A stretch of 64,000 bases of DNA from Bacillota bacterium (GCA_023435895.1 JAEZLH010000035.1:1-64000), one strand, 5' to 3'; positions 8,602-17,764 are shown, counted from the stretch's first letter. Notes: a model not told the origin generated them from the letters alone. Program-made: numbers and translations.

Positions 8602-9837
8602 TTGCTAGAGATTAGAACAAACGAGGCGGATTCAACAGCAAAAATACTGGTTATTGGAGTAGGAGGAGCAGGGAATAACGCCGTTAATCGAATGATAGAA
8701 GAAAATATTAAAGGTGTGGAATTTATTTGTGTAAACACGGACAAGCAGCACTTGAAGAATTGTAAGGCTCCTCAGGTGATCCAAATCGGCGAGAAGTTGA
8801 CCAAAGGTCTTGGTGCTGGAGCACAACCTGAGATTGGCCAGAAAGCGGCAGAAGAGAGCCGTGAACAGTTGGCAGAAGTGATTAAGGGTTCGGATATGGT
8901 TTTTGTTACCTGTGGTATGGGCGGCGGAACCGGAACCGGTGCTGCACCAGTTGTGGCACAGATTGCAAAGGATATGGGAATTTTAACAGTAGGTATTGTT
9001 ACAAAGCCTTTTAAATTTGAGGCAAAGGCGCGTATGACTAATGCTGTTAGCGGTATCGATCGTTTGAAAGAGCATGTGGATACTTTGATTGTTATTCCGA
9101 ATGACAAGTTGCTTGAAATTGTTGATCGTAGAACAACAATGCCCGATGCGTTAAGAAAAGCGGACGAAGTACTTCAACAGGGTGTTCAGGGTATTACGGA
9201 TTTAATTAATGTGCCTGGTTTAATTAATCTTGACTTTGCTGATGTGCAGACCGTTATGAAAGATAAAGGTGTTGCTCATATTGGAATTGGTGTAGGTGCA
9301 GGTGATGATAAATGTATTGATGCTGTGAAGCAGGCAATCACCAGCCCGTTACTGGAAACAACCATTCAGGGAGCTTCCCATGTCATTATTAATATCTCCG
9401 GTGATATCAGCCTTATTGAAGCGAATGAAGCGGCTACACTGGTACAGGAACTTGCGGGAGATACTGCAAATATTATATTTGGCGCAATGTATGACGATAT
9501 GAATCCGGACAGTGCTAGTATTACAGTTATTGCTACCGGCCTTGAGAGAAGCACTAGGGAAACAGTAAAGACCCCGGAATTCTTAAGACAATCCTCTTCC
9601 ATGCCAAGTGGACAAAGAGCGCCTATGAAACCGGAATTGAACTTCAGCAAAGGTTATACCGCAGGAAATGCCTTTAGCAGAGCAGGACAGGGTACAGATG
9701 GTTATGTAGCTCCGCCAAGCTTTCACACTGATCCAAATAGAACTCCAATTAGCCAACCGGCAAAACCGTCTACCTCTTCTGATTCAAGTGGAATTAAAAT
9801 ACCAGAATTTTTACAGAAGAATCGTCATGATAAGTAG
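8602..9837 (+). CDS. ftsZ: Cell division GTPase FtsZ
   Basis: Tubulin-like GTPase of 411 aa that polymerises into the cytokinetic Z-ring. The N-terminal GVGGAGNNAVNRM motif and the tubulin signature GGGTGTG (residues 107-113) are intact, as is the NVDFAD-like T7 loop (here NLDFADVQTV). A variable linker from about 320 leads to the conserved C-terminal peptide GIKIPEFLQK, which binds membrane anchors such as FtsA or SepF. The start is TTG, supported by a strong AAAGGAGGA 8 bases upstream and by the usual MLEI N-terminus. The gene is last in the dcw cluster and followed by a terminator. Confidence 0.98.
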   Translation: MLEIRTNEADSTAKILVIGVGGAGNNAVNRMIEENIKGVEFICVNTDKQHLKNCKAPQVIQIGEKLTKGLGAGAQPEIGQKAAEESREQLAEVIKGSDMVFVTCGMGGGTGTGAAPVVAQIAKDMGILTVGIVTKPFKFEAKARMTNAVSGIDRLKEHVDTLIVIPNDKLLEIVDRRTTMPDALRKADEVLQQGVQGITDLINVPGLINLDFADVQTVMKDKGVAHIGIGVGAGDDKCIDAVKQAITSPLLETTIQGASHVIINISGDISLIEANEAATLVQELAGDTANIIFGAMYDDMNPDSASITVIATGLERSTRETVKTPEFLRQSSSMPSGQRAPMKPELNFSKGYTAGNAFSRAGQGTDGYVAPPSFHTDPNRTPISQPAKPSTSSDSSGIKIPEFLQKNRHDK

Positions 9838-9902
9838 GCGATTGACAAAATCGTTAATTTACAAATTATTGATAGAAAAAGCGTAATGCATAAGAGATTT
9901 AG

Positions 9903-9945
9903 GCTGTTAGATTATTTCGATAATAATAATCTAACAGCTTTTTTT
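9903..9945 (+). terminator. Rho-independent terminator after ftsZ
   Basis: GCTGTTAGATTAT and its complement ATAATCTAACAGC form a 13-bp stem with a short AT-rich loop, followed directly by seven T residues. This closes the dcw cluster. Confidence 0.9.
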
Positions 9946-10017
9946 GCGTTAGCTATGCAGATTCCATCTAAAGTTGTAAAAATTAGTAAATGAAAACAGT
10001 AAATCCAATCCCATGAA

Positions 10018-10050
10018 ATGACATAAAATAGATTCGAAACAAGTTATAAT
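10018..10050 (+). promoter_or_regulatory. Candidate spoIIG promoter with Spo0A box and long spacer
   Basis: ATGACA (10018-10023) and TATAAT (10045-10050) are 21 bp apart, and TTCGAAA (10033-10039), one mismatch from the reverse complement of the 0A box TGTCGAA, lies between them. The Bacillus subtilis spoIIG promoter is known for consensus-like -35 and -10 boxes about 22 bp apart, activated by Spo0A-phosphate. The arrangement matches, and the next gene is spoIIGA. Motif-based inference. Confidence 0.5.
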
Positions 10051-10139
10051 CCATAGAGTAGAAAGTTAGTTCAAGTTAATCACAGTAACCGATAATTTGT
10101 TCGGAAAATCAGCTGATTGATTACTGCTGGAGGTGAATT

Positions 10140-11054
10140 TTGTATCTTGAGGTATATCCGGATATTATATTTATCCTTAATTTGTTAATCGATTTCGTCC
10201 TACTCTTTCTTCTGAAAAAGGTAAATCGTAAAAGAAGCAAATTGATACGTATGATATCTGCATCTGCAGTGGGTTCATTATTTGCGGTGCTGGTAAGTAT
10301 CGACCCGATGATCCCGGCTCCAGTTCGTTTCTTAATACTGAATGTAGCTGCTGCCGTATTGATGATAAGGATTTCGTTTGGGCGAATGAAATTACCTGAG
10401 TTGATAAAGCAGGTATCGGTATTGTATTTAATCACTTTTTTTACTGGAGGGATGTTGAATTCACTTTACTATTACACGGATATTCGAGAAAGACTAATTC
10501 GAATTTCTAATGCATTGACCTTTAGTAACCTGTCCGCACTTTACGTAGTTGTTATGATAATATGCTTAGTTCCGATAACTTATGCTGCTCTTTGGTTCAT
10601 TCGATGGTACCAGAGTGAAAAAAGAGATACCTATGATATCGAGCTTGTCTTTCAAGAATTTAGCATTCATACCAAAGGATTGATGGACACCGGCAATTGC
10701 CTCTATGATCCGGTATTTAAAAAACCGGTTATGGTAACAGAGGATACCTTGATACAGGAATTGTTGCCGAAGCAGCTATGGGAAGAAATCGCAGCAGCAA
10801 AGGATTACATAACGGGAAATGATATAGGAAAAGGATATCCTATGACGGACGACAACGCGTTACACCTTCGTTTTATACCATATCAATCGATTGGTCAAAG
10901 AAAAGGTTTGATGTTGGGGTTTATGCTGGATAAGGTTCTGATTCATACAGAGAGGGAAACCATATGTAATGAAAAGGTAATTGCAGCAATATGTGATAAC
11001 CACCTGTCAACGAAGGATGAATATCACGTAATACTACATAAGGAGCTTATATAA
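10140..11054 (+). CDS. spoIIGA: Sporulation sigma-E processing peptidase SpoIIGA
   Basis: Membrane-bound aspartic protease of 304 aa that removes the pro-sequence of sigma-E in the mother cell after a signal from SpoIIR in the forespore. The N-terminal half has about five transmembrane segments. The C-terminal half is a retropepsin-like domain with the catalytic motif MDTGN (Asp about 183). The start is TTG at 10140, chosen because GGAGGTG at 10129-10135 is correctly spaced and the downstream sequence MYLEVYPDI fits the family start. It is followed by its substrate gene sigE, as in other spore formers. Confidence 0.93.
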   Translation: MYLEVYPDIIFILNLLIDFVLLFLLKKVNRKRSKLIRMISASAVGSLFAVLVSIDPMIPAPVRFLILNVAAAVLMIRISFGRMKLPELIKQVSVLYLITFFTGGMLNSLYYYTDIRERLIRISNALTFSNLSALYVVVMIICLVPITYAALWFIRWYQSEKRDTYDIELVFQEFSIHTKGLMDTGNCLYDPVFKKPVMVTEDTLIQELLPKQLWEEIAAAKDYITGNDIGKGYPMTDDNALHLRFIPYQSIGQRKGLMLGFMLDKVLIHTERETICNEKVIAAICDNHLSTKDEYHVILHKELI

Positions 11055-11115
11055 AGGTTTGAGCGGGGAATACATAAAAGAGGTTCAAGCTTATGTGAAA
11101 ATGGGAGGTTTATCT

Positions 11116-11856
11116 ATGTTATTAAAGTTATCGATTCAAAACAAATTTCAATTTCGGATGATCCCGGATTTAAAAACGATTATCTTTGGTCATAAGGGTG
11201 AAATACATTATATCGGTGGAGCGGAGGTATTACCGCCCCCTCTGGAACCGGCTAGGGAAGCCGAAGTGATATCGATGCTTGGGTCAGACCGGGATGCGGA
11301 GATGAAATCTATTTTAGTTGAACATAATCTTAGATTAGTAGTATACATAGCAAAGAAATTTGATAATACCGGAGTAGGGGTAGAGGATTTGATATCAATC
11401 GGTACAATCGGATTGATTAAGGCAATCAATACCTATAATCCTGATAAAAATATCAAGCTTGCAACTTATGCATCACGTTGTATTGAGAACGAAATATTAA
11501 TGTATCTGCGCAGAAATAATAAAACGAAGCTGGAAGTATCCATAGATGAGCCGCTGAACGTGGACTGGGATGGGAACGAACTTTTGCTTTCCGATATTCT
11601 TGGTACAGAGGAAGATGTGATTTACCGAAACATTGAAGAAGAAGTAGATCGTAAATTACTTCGTAAAGCACTTTCTAAATTATCAGATCGTGAAAGGGTA
11701 ATTGTAGATCTAAGATTTGGACTAAATACGGATGATGGAATTGAGCGAACGCAAAAAGAAGTGGCAGACTTACTCGGCATCTCACAATCTTATATATCTA
11801 GACTGGAGAAGAAAATTATTAAGCGGTTAAAAAAAGAAATGGTACGATTTGAATGA
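11116..11856 (+). CDS. sigE: Sporulation sigma factor SigE (pro-sigma-E)
   Basis: Sigma-70 family factor that directs early mother-cell transcription. Sequence: an N-terminal amphipathic pro-region, the YIGGAEVLPPP segment near the processing site, region 2 (EDLISIGTIGLIKAINTYNP ... ATYASRCIENEILM) and region 4 with a helix-turn-helix (QKEVADLLGISQSYISRLEKK). The frame is open from about 11059, but GGAGGT at 11104-11109 and family length point to ATG 11116, 246 aa. It follows spoIIGA by 61 bp in the same operon. It is made inactive and cleaved by SpoIIGA. Confidence 0.96.
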   Translation: MLLKLSIQNKFQFRMIPDLKTIIFGHKGEIHYIGGAEVLPPPLEPAREAEVISMLGSDRDAEMKSILVEHNLRLVVYIAKKFDNTGVGVEDLISIGTIGLIKAINTYNPDKNIKLATYASRCIENEILMYLRRNNKTKLEVSIDEPLNVDWDGNELLLSDILGTEEDVIYRNIEEEVDRKLLRKALSKLSDRERVIVDLRFGLNTDDGIERTQKEVADLLGISQSYISRLEKKIIKRLKKEMVRFE

Positions 11857-11952
11857 TATTTGGTAATTATTTCTTTTCTTAGAATCGTATAAACAGGAGC
11901 CAAAAAGTGAATCATTCTATAAAGAAAAATGATATGATTCGGAGGTTTCGTT

Positions 11953-12729
11953 ATGGCTCTTTATAAGGTTGAGATTTGTGGGGTAAATACATCTAAGCTG
12001 CCGTTGTTGAAAAACAGTGAAAAGGAAGAATTGTTTCAAAGAATATTATCCGGCGACAAAGAAGCAAGGGAATTATATATAAAGGGCAATCTAAGATTGG
12101 TGTTATCGATTATCCAAAGATTCTCGAATAGCAATGAAAATGTGGATGATTTATTTCAAATTGGTTGCATTGGCTTAATGAAGGCAATTGATAATTTTGA
12201 TATAACTCAGAATGTAAAGTTTTCTACCTATGCGGTTCCCATGATTATCGGAGAAATTCGTAGATATCTTCGTGACAATAACGCAATCAGGGTAAGCCGT
12301 TCCCTGCGTGATACAGCGTATAAAGCAATTTACGCAAAAGAAGCGCTGGTTAAGAAAAACGAAAAGGAACCTACCATTAGTGAAATCGCTCAAGAGATTG
12401 GTATTAGTAAAGAGGATATTGTATATGCTCTTGATGCCATTCAAAGTCCTGTCTCTTTATACGATCCTGTTTATGTAGAGGGTGGAGATGCACTTTATAT
12501 CATGGATCAGGTAAGCGATAAGAAGAATAAGGAGGAGAACTGGATTGAGGAGATTTCCTTGAAAGAAGCAATGGATAAGCTGACGGATCGGGAACACAAT
12601 ATCATAAAGCTCCGTTTCTTTGAAGGAAAAACGCAGATGGAGGTTGCGAAAGAAATTAACATTTCGCAGGCACAAGTCAGTAGATTAGAAAAATCAGCAT
12701 TAAAAAATATGAGAAATTATTTAGGGTAA
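11953..12729 (+). CDS. sigG: Sporulation sigma factor SigG
   Basis: Forespore-specific late sigma factor, 258 aa. The N-terminal YKVEICGVNTSKLPLL motif is diagnostic for sigma-G. Regions 2 (FQIGCIGLMKAIDNFD), 3 and 4 (QMEVAKEINISQAQVSRLEK) are complete. It starts with an ATG behind GGAGGT. The 96-bp gap after sigE contains CATTCTA (11913-11919), which resembles a sigma-G -10 element, but no correctly spaced -35 was found. Position after spoIIGA-sigE is conserved in clostridia and bacilli. A terminator follows. Confidence 0.97.
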   Translation: MALYKVEICGVNTSKLPLLKNSEKEELFQRILSGDKEARELYIKGNLRLVLSIIQRFSNSNENVDDLFQIGCIGLMKAIDNFDITQNVKFSTYAVPMIIGEIRRYLRDNNAIRVSRSLRDTAYKAIYAKEALVKKNEKEPTISEIAQEIGISKEDIVYALDAIQSPVSLYDPVYVEGGDALYIMDQVSDKKNKEENWIEEISLKEAMDKLTDREHNIIKLRFFEGKTQMEVAKEINISQAQVSRLEKSALKNMRNYLG

Positions 12730-12733
12730 TATG

Positions 12734-12779
12734 AGCCAGGTTAAGCTTGTTTTTGTAACAATAGCTAACCTGGCTTTTT
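12734..12779 (+). terminator. Rho-independent terminator after sigG
   Basis: AGCCAGGTTA (12734-12743) pairs with TAACCTGGCT (12766-12775) around a 22-base loop, followed by a T-run. It ends the spoIIGA-sigE-sigG unit. Confidence 0.85.
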
Positions 12780-12845
12780 GCTATATTAAAGGTTATAAAA
12801 AACTGTTACTAAGACTGGAATTTTCAAGCAAGAGAGAAAATTGTT

Positions 12846-12874
12846 TTGCAAAATGTATAAAAAGTGTGTATTAT
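12846..12874 (+). promoter_or_regulatory. Candidate promoter of the two-component operon
   Basis: TTGCAA (12846-12851) and TATTAT (12869-12874), 17 bp apart, about 90 bp before the sensor kinase gene. A further inverted repeat (AAAGGC ... GCCTTT, about 12887-12928) lies in the leader. Motif match only. Confidence 0.4.
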
Positions 12875-12962
12875 AAAAAATAGGTTAAAAGGCTTATTTC
12901 GCGTAGGTGCATGAGGATAGGCCTTTACTTTTACAATAAGAAGCGACGAGGTTAAGAGAATT

Positions 12963-14264
12963 ATGGACATGATTAGAATGATACTAATCTATTTTTCGGC
13001 ATTTATAGAGTGCTTTATTTTGTTCAGAATTATGAGCACTGTGTTAAAGCCCAAGTATAAACAAGTGCCATATGCAGTTACATTTGCCCTTTTTGTTATA
13101 ATGTGTTTTAAGTTGAGCGTTCCTTCCTTGGTAAAATATCAGGTGTTTTGGTCGCTGTTATTGCTTTCAGTAATGTTTATCGGAATTTATTTTTTCACAG
13201 AGAATTCTTTAGTTGAAAAAATAACATGGTTTATCCTGTATTACTTTGGAATGTTTGTTATCGAGCTAGTGATGGTACTATTTATCAGTATAACGCTAAA
13301 ACAGCCTATCAATCAGCTTGATAAAATGAACCAACTCAGTGTAGTTATTGTTTGCATCGGAAAATTGTTGACCTATTTGATGTTTGAAGCGATCATTAAA
13401 AGAAAAAAGGGTAAACTGATCATCGGAGTTTCTTACTTTCGAGAGCTTGTAATTATATGTATGTTCAATGTATTACTCTTGTTAGGTGTAGTATTTGTTA
13501 GTTATAACAGACAAGATATTGTTTATCGTATTGATGATGTGGCTACGGTATTTTTGTTTTTAGTATTTTTAATCACTTTTTATACGGTGATATTGATTTT
13601 TAGAATTGAGAAAAAATCAAATGAACAACTGGAAACACAGCTGAAGATTCAAGAAATTGAATTGGAGCTAAAGCTTAATAATGATATAGCTGAAATGACG
13701 GATCAACTGCGTAAACTTCGTCATGATATGAATAACCATATCGGTATCCTTAAAGCTCTTTCTAAAACAAAGCGATATGAGGATATGGAAGAATACATAG
13801 ACCAAATGTATGAGGATGTGGAGTTGGCAAATGACTTAATAATCACCGGAAATCGTGCAGTAGCGGTACTTTTAAATGGTAAAAAAGCATTAGCAAAACA
13901 AAAGAACATTGAATTCACCAGCATGGTTGCCTCGCAGGATTATAACATGCTGAATAAAGATATCTGTTCATTGCTAGCCAATATCTTAGATAATGCCATT
14001 GAAGCCGCAGAGAAGTCAAAGAGTAAAAAGTTCATTCAGCTTATGATTCAAAAAACGGAGGAAGGAGATGTAATCAGTTGTGAAAATTCCTTTGGAATAA
14101 AACCAATGATTAAGAAAGGAAGATTTGTTACGAATAAGGAGAACCATCAGATTCATGGAATCGGCACAGAGAATATTAAATCCATTGTAAGAAAATACAA
14201 TGGGGAACTAAACTTTGATTATGATGATGAAACTTTTAATATTCGTGTTGTAATCCCAGCATAA
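12963..14264 (+). CDS. AgrC-type sensor histidine kinase (GHKL/HPK10)
   Basis: Membrane sensor kinase of 433 aa. The first ~220 residues hold about six transmembrane helices, followed by a coiled-coil stretch and the dimerisation helix with phospho-acceptor LRHDMNNH (His 254). A GHKL ATPase domain follows with the N box LDNAIEA (343-344 DN) and a G box GIGTENIKSI. This architecture is that of quorum-sensing kinases (AgrC, ComD). The next gene is the matching LytTR regulator. Neither an agrB processing gene nor an agrD-like peptide is visible nearby, so the ligand is unknown. Confidence 0.85.
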   Translation: MDMIRMILIYFSAFIECFILFRIMSTVLKPKYKQVPYAVTFALFVIMCFKLSVPSLVKYQVFWSLLLLSVMFIGIYFFTENSLVEKITWFILYYFGMFVIELVMVLFISITLKQPINQLDKMNQLSVVIVCIGKLLTYLMFEAIIKRKKGKLIIGVSYFRELVIICMFNVLLLLGVVFVSYNRQDIVYRIDDVATVFLFLVFLITFYTVILIFRIEKKSNEQLETQLKIQEIELELKLNNDIAEMTDQLRKLRHDMNNHIGILKALSKTKRYEDMEEYIDQMYEDVELANDLIITGNRAVAVLLNGKKALAKQKNIEFTSMVASQDYNMLNKDICSLLANILDNAIEAAEKSKSKKFIQLMIQKTEEGDVISCENSFGIKPMIKKGRFVTNKENHQIHGIGTENIKSIVRKYNGELNFDYDDETFNIRVVIPA

Positions 14265-14337
14265 TATGAAATAATACAAAAGAGAAAATCAATTATGTTT
14301 TTCCTACAAGTTAATAATATTAAGATATGGAGGAATC

Positions 14338-15057
14338 ATGAAGATTAACATAGTTGTTTGTGATGATGAAAATATTGCTTTAAAAATAAACTGTACTTAT
14401 ATTGAAGAACTCTCAAAAAAGAATAGAGTTGAAGTGAGTATTAATGGCTTTTTAAGTGGGGAACGTCTGCTTGAGCATGCCGACAACAACGTGGTGGATA
14501 TTGCATTCTTAGATATTGATATGAAGGGAATGGACGGTATTAATCTAGCGGCCAGACTTCTGAGAAAGCATCCTAAAATTATTACTATATTTATAACCAG
14601 CCACAGAGAATATGCCTACGATGCCTTTACGGTTGAGGCATTTAGCTATTTGATGAAGCCATTGGAACAAGACCGGCTGGAGCGCATTTTTAAAAAAGCG
14701 ATTCTACATGTATACGACATCTACAACCGTGCACAGAGAATACCGTTGGTCATTACCGAAGGAAGCATTAAGAAAAAGATTAATCAATCCCTAATTGTAT
14801 ATATTGAGAGAATAAGTTCACAAAGCATTATTGTAACCAAGATGGGAAGCCATAGTGTCTATGAGTCAATCACTTCTTTGGTGAAGAGAATGGAGATGAA
14901 CTTTCTGCAGATTAATCAAGGGATTATTGTAAATTTAGAAGAGGTTGCCTGTATGGAGGGGAATCTGGTAGTGATGAAGGATGGAAAGATGTTTCCTATT
15001 GGACGAACTTTTAGTAAGGAAGCGAAAAAAGCATATTTGGAGTATCCAAAAATATAA
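14338..15057 (+). CDS. LytTR response regulator (AgrA/VirR type)
   Basis: Response regulator of 239 aa. The receiver domain (about 1-120) has the acidic pair DD9-10, phospho-acceptor D59 in FLDIDM, a threonine/serine in ITSH and the conserved lysine in LMKPLEQ. The C-terminal half (about 135-238) is a LytTR DNA-binding domain, which binds direct repeats. It follows its sensor kinase by 73 bp with an AUGGAGG ribosome binding site and is likely cotranscribed. Targets cannot be told from the sequence. Confidence 0.87.
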   Translation: MKINIVVCDDENIALKINCTYIEELSKKNRVEVSINGFLSGERLLEHADNNVVDIAFLDIDMKGMDGINLAARLLRKHPKIITIFITSHREYAYDAFTVEAFSYLMKPLEQDRLERIFKKAILHVYDIYNRAQRIPLVITEGSIKKKINQSLIVYIERISSQSIIVTKMGSHSVYESITSLVKRMEMNFLQINQGIIVNLEEVACMEGNLVVMKDGKMFPIGRTFSKEAKKAYLEYPKI

Positions 15058-15601
15058 TACTTTGCAAATGAGTGGATGTTTTGTATGAATATGTTATTTA
15101 ATGGTTTAAAGTGGTAAATTGAACATATGTAAAATATGAAGGATTATATGCAAAATAATAATGAATGTGTCTTGATTATAGAGATAGGAAAGTAGATTGA
15201 TAATAAATTCACGTTATTTATCTTTCTTTACTTGATAGAACTTAAGAAATCTGATATTTTTTATGTAGTAGAAATAGATTTACTTACGGATAGTTCGAAT
15301 AGCTTTATTATTGTATCATTTATTTTAGGGTTGTATGGGGAATATAACATAAATAATATGCATAGATAATACTTTGCAAGCAGTATTATCTATGCATATT
15401 TTTATTGTGAAAAAATGTAATAATATAACAAATAAAACGAGGAGCTTTTACCAGAAACAGTATGACTTATGTAGCAAAACTGATTTTACCCAAGTTTTCC
15501 TTACGGTTAAGATGTATTTAATATTTGTATGATATTATTAATTTACTTGGTAATAATAAAGAGTGATTTGTACTCGAATTCGTAAGGAAAATGAGGATGA
15601 T
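15058..15601. other. 544-bp AT-rich intergenic region without a convincing gene
   Basis: Very AT-rich sequence between the response regulator and the YbhN-type gene. It has only tiny frames, for example a 15-codon ATG frame at 15148-15195, which I do not call. The single clear structure is the hairpin at 15358-15397. The length would allow a small RNA ending at this hairpin, or regulatory sites for the LytTR regulator. Confidence 0.5.
15358..15397. terminator. Perfect 16-bp hairpin
   Basis: ATGCATAGATAATACT (15358-15373) and its exact complement (15382-15397) enclose an 8-base loop and are followed by ATTTTTATT. The hairpin lies 300 bp after the two-component genes and 205 bp before the next gene. 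It may be their terminator or that of an unannotated small transcript. Confidence 0.55.
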
Positions 15602-16639
15602 ATGGATAACCAAATTGTGAGCAGAAAAAATCAAATTAGAAGTGTATTTTTTATCATAGTATTAATGGTCATAACACTAATCGTAATATTTCGTGAATAC
15701 TCTATTACCCAGCTGGTATCTGTAATAAAAACAGCAAGTCCGATTTACCTTTTGGCTGGGATTTTGTTAATGTTTTTATATATTGGTTGTCAGGGGATTA
15801 ATATGACTATGATTTTAACAACCTTAGGGCATCCGGTCTCTTTTTTAAGATGTATTCAATATGTTTTTGTAGGTAATTATTTTGGCGCCATAACTCCTTG
15901 TGCAAGCGGGGCTCAGCCGGCTCAGCTCTATTACATGAACAAGGATAAAATACATGTGGATTTATCTGCTATGTGTGTGTTCTATCTCCTGTTTGTCAGT
16001 CAAATTGTAATATTAATTTTAGGCGGAATTTTAGTTGTATTTCAATTACCACTATTAATGGCACTTCCTGGCTGGATGAATTATCTTTTGATATGCGGTT
16101 CGCTTTTTGTTTTGTCAGTAATTCTTGTTTTGTCTGCTTTTATGTTTTCGAAGAAAACGGTACCGTTTATCATTCATTTGGGGTTTCGAATTGGAGTTAG
16201 ATGGCATATCCTAAAGAATCCCGAGGTAAAGAAGGGGAAGATGGAAGCGATGCTTTTGTCCTACCGGGAAAAGTCGAAAATCATCTTAAAGCATCCCGAT
16301 TTATTTATCAGAGTGCTGTCAGTTACAATTGTACAATGGCTTTTCTATTATATGATAACCTATATGGTTTATCGAAGCTTTGGACATAATGCTTATAGCG
16401 GATTTGCTTTAATGACCGCACAGGCAATCATAAATATTTCATTGACAGCAATTCCGCTTCCCGGTTCGGTAGGGGTTGCAGAAAAGGCATTTTTAATAAT
16501 TTTTCAACCTTATTATACAAGTGAACAATTGCCGCTCGCCATGCTGTTAAATCGTATTATTAATTTTTATTTGATGTTATTTATCAGCTTTAGTATATAT
16601 ATGTTTGTTCATTTCAGGGTAACTCGTAAAAAACGGTGA
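15602..16639 (+). CDS. YbhN/UPF0104 family membrane protein (LPG synthase TM-like)
   Basis: Integral membrane protein of 345 aa with about eight transmembrane segments. It resembles the flippase-like membrane half of lysylphosphatidylglycerol synthase (YbhN/UPF0104), including the FGAITPCASGAQPAQ region and the PLPGSVGVAEKAF motif near the end. It lacks the soluble aminoacyl transferase domain of MprF, so lipid lysinylation should not be assumed; stand-alone members are thought to act in lipid or polyprenol handling. The frame opens at 15563, but GAGGATGAT directly before ATG 15602 makes that the better start. It converges with the ROK kinase gene. Confidence 0.8.
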   Translation: MDNQIVSRKNQIRSVFFIIVLMVITLIVIFREYSITQLVSVIKTASPIYLLAGILLMFLYIGCQGINMTMILTTLGHPVSFLRCIQYVFVGNYFGAITPCASGAQPAQLYYMNKDKIHVDLSAMCVFYLLFVSQIVILILGGILVVFQLPLLMALPGWMNYLLICGSLFVLSVILVLSAFMFSKKTVPFIIHLGFRIGVRWHILKNPEVKKGKMEAMLLSYREKSKIILKHPDLFIRVLSVTIVQWLFYYMITYMVYRSFGHNAYSGFALMTAQAIINISLTAIPLPGSVGVAEKAFLIIFQPYYTSEQLPLAMLLNRIINFYLMLFISFSIYMFVHFRVTRKKR

Positions 16640-16651
16640 TCCTGTACATTT

Positions 16652-16697
16652 AAAAAGGTATATTGCGTCCTTTGTGGGAGAAGCAATATACCTTTTT
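16652..16697. terminator. Bidirectional terminator
   Basis: AAAAAGGTATATTGC (16652-16666) pairs with its complement at 16683-16697, with A-runs and T-runs at both ends, so it can stop transcription from both the YbhN-type gene and the convergent ROK kinase gene. Confidence 0.85.
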
Positions 16698-16703
16698 GTT
16701 ATT

Positions 16704-17588
16704 TTAATGAGTTTTTTGATGTTCTAATTCCAACTTTGCCAGTTGGATACATCCCATTATTCCCTGATTACCACCTAGTGAGGAGGGTACGATATAACTT
16801 CCAAGATCCTCAAGCTCAGCTGTTTTGACATATCCATTCAGCAACTTTGCTACATTTTTACGAATCAACGGAAATAATTGTTCCTGATGCATTACCCCTC
16901 CGCCCAGTACTATTTTGTGAGGAGATAAAGTTAGAATATAGTTGACAATTCCTTGTGCAATATAATATGCTTCCATATCCCATACTTCCAGTTGGTCAAC
17001 TAAATCATAAGCTTTTTTATTCCATCGCATTTCAATGGCAGGACCGGAAGCTAATCCCTCAAGACAATTGGGATGATAAGGGCAAACTCCTTTAAAGCTA
17101 TCCATCGGATGCTTGGAAAGAAGAATATGACCCGCTTCAGGATGCATCATTCCATGAAGTAGATTGCCGTTCATATAAACACCTACTCCTACCCCAGTGC
17201 CAATTGTAATATAGATACCAGAATTCACTCCCTGCATACATCCCCAAGTTGCCTCTCCTAGAGCGGAGGCATTTACATCAGTATCAAAACCAATGGGAAG
17301 CTGTAGTACCTGACTGAGTGTTCCTGCAAAATTATAATTAGCCCAAGCCAGTTTTGGGGTCGAAGTGATAAAGCCATAAGTAGGAGAATTCTTGTCAAGA
17401 TCCACAGGTCCAAAAGAGCCTACTCCCAATGCAGCGATATCAAAATTTTTAAAATATTGCAGAATGGAGGGCATGGTAACCTCGGGTGTCTCGGTGGGGA
17501 TAGAGCTTTGATTGACTATTTCACCGTTTTCATTGCCGATTGCCATTACCATCTTTGTTCCACCTGCTTCTAAGGCACCAAATAACAT
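16704..17588 (-). CDS. ROK-family fructokinase
   Basis: Cytoplasmic sugar kinase of 294 aa. The N-terminus MLFGALEAGGTK is the phosphate-binding loop, followed by GVGSFGPVDL, the GTGVGVG loop, the EAGH motif and the ROK zinc site (CPYHPNCLEG). This combination matches the fructokinase branch of ROK kinases, which phosphorylates fructose to fructose-6-phosphate. Substrate is inferred. The start is at 17588, with GGAGGT at 17596-17601 on the - strand; an upstream in-frame ATG overlaps that site. An inverted repeat GGATAA/TTATCC (17606-17623) lies just before it and might affect translation. Confidence 0.85.
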   Translation of the reverse strand: MLFGALEAGGTKMVMAIGNENGEIVNQSSIPTETPEVTMPSILQYFKNFDIAALGVGSFGPVDLDKNSPTYGFITSTPKLAWANYNFAGTLSQVLQLPIGFDTDVNASALGEATWGCMQGVNSGIYITIGTGVGVGVYMNGNLLHGMMHPEAGHILLSKHPMDSFKGVCPYHPNCLEGLASGPAIEMRWNKKAYDLVDQLEVWDMEAYYIAQGIVNYILTLSPHKIVLGGGVMHQEQLFPLIRKNVAKLLNGYVKTAELEDLGSYIVPSSLGGNQGIMGCIQLAKLELEHQKTH

Positions 17589-17764
17589 AAAAATTACCTC
17601 CATAATGGATAAAAAGGGTTATCCAAGTTTTATTCACTTATTTATTATATAAAAAATATATAGAAAATAATAGATGGAAATCCATTTTTTATTAAGCTTA
17701 TTTATCGTACTACTGTTTAGTTAGTTTCGCTTCCGCACTCTAATTCTATACATGTGTGATTTGG

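Noticed and set aside
11887..11919. GTATA ... CATTCTA considered as a sigma-F/sigma-G promoter for sigG
   Set aside because: Spacing of 21 bp is too long for the known consensus; only the -10-like element is acceptable.
15148..15195. 15-codon frame (one Cys) considered as an AgrD-like peptide
   Set aside because: Too short for a precursor and lacks the leader and charged tail; no agrB nearby.
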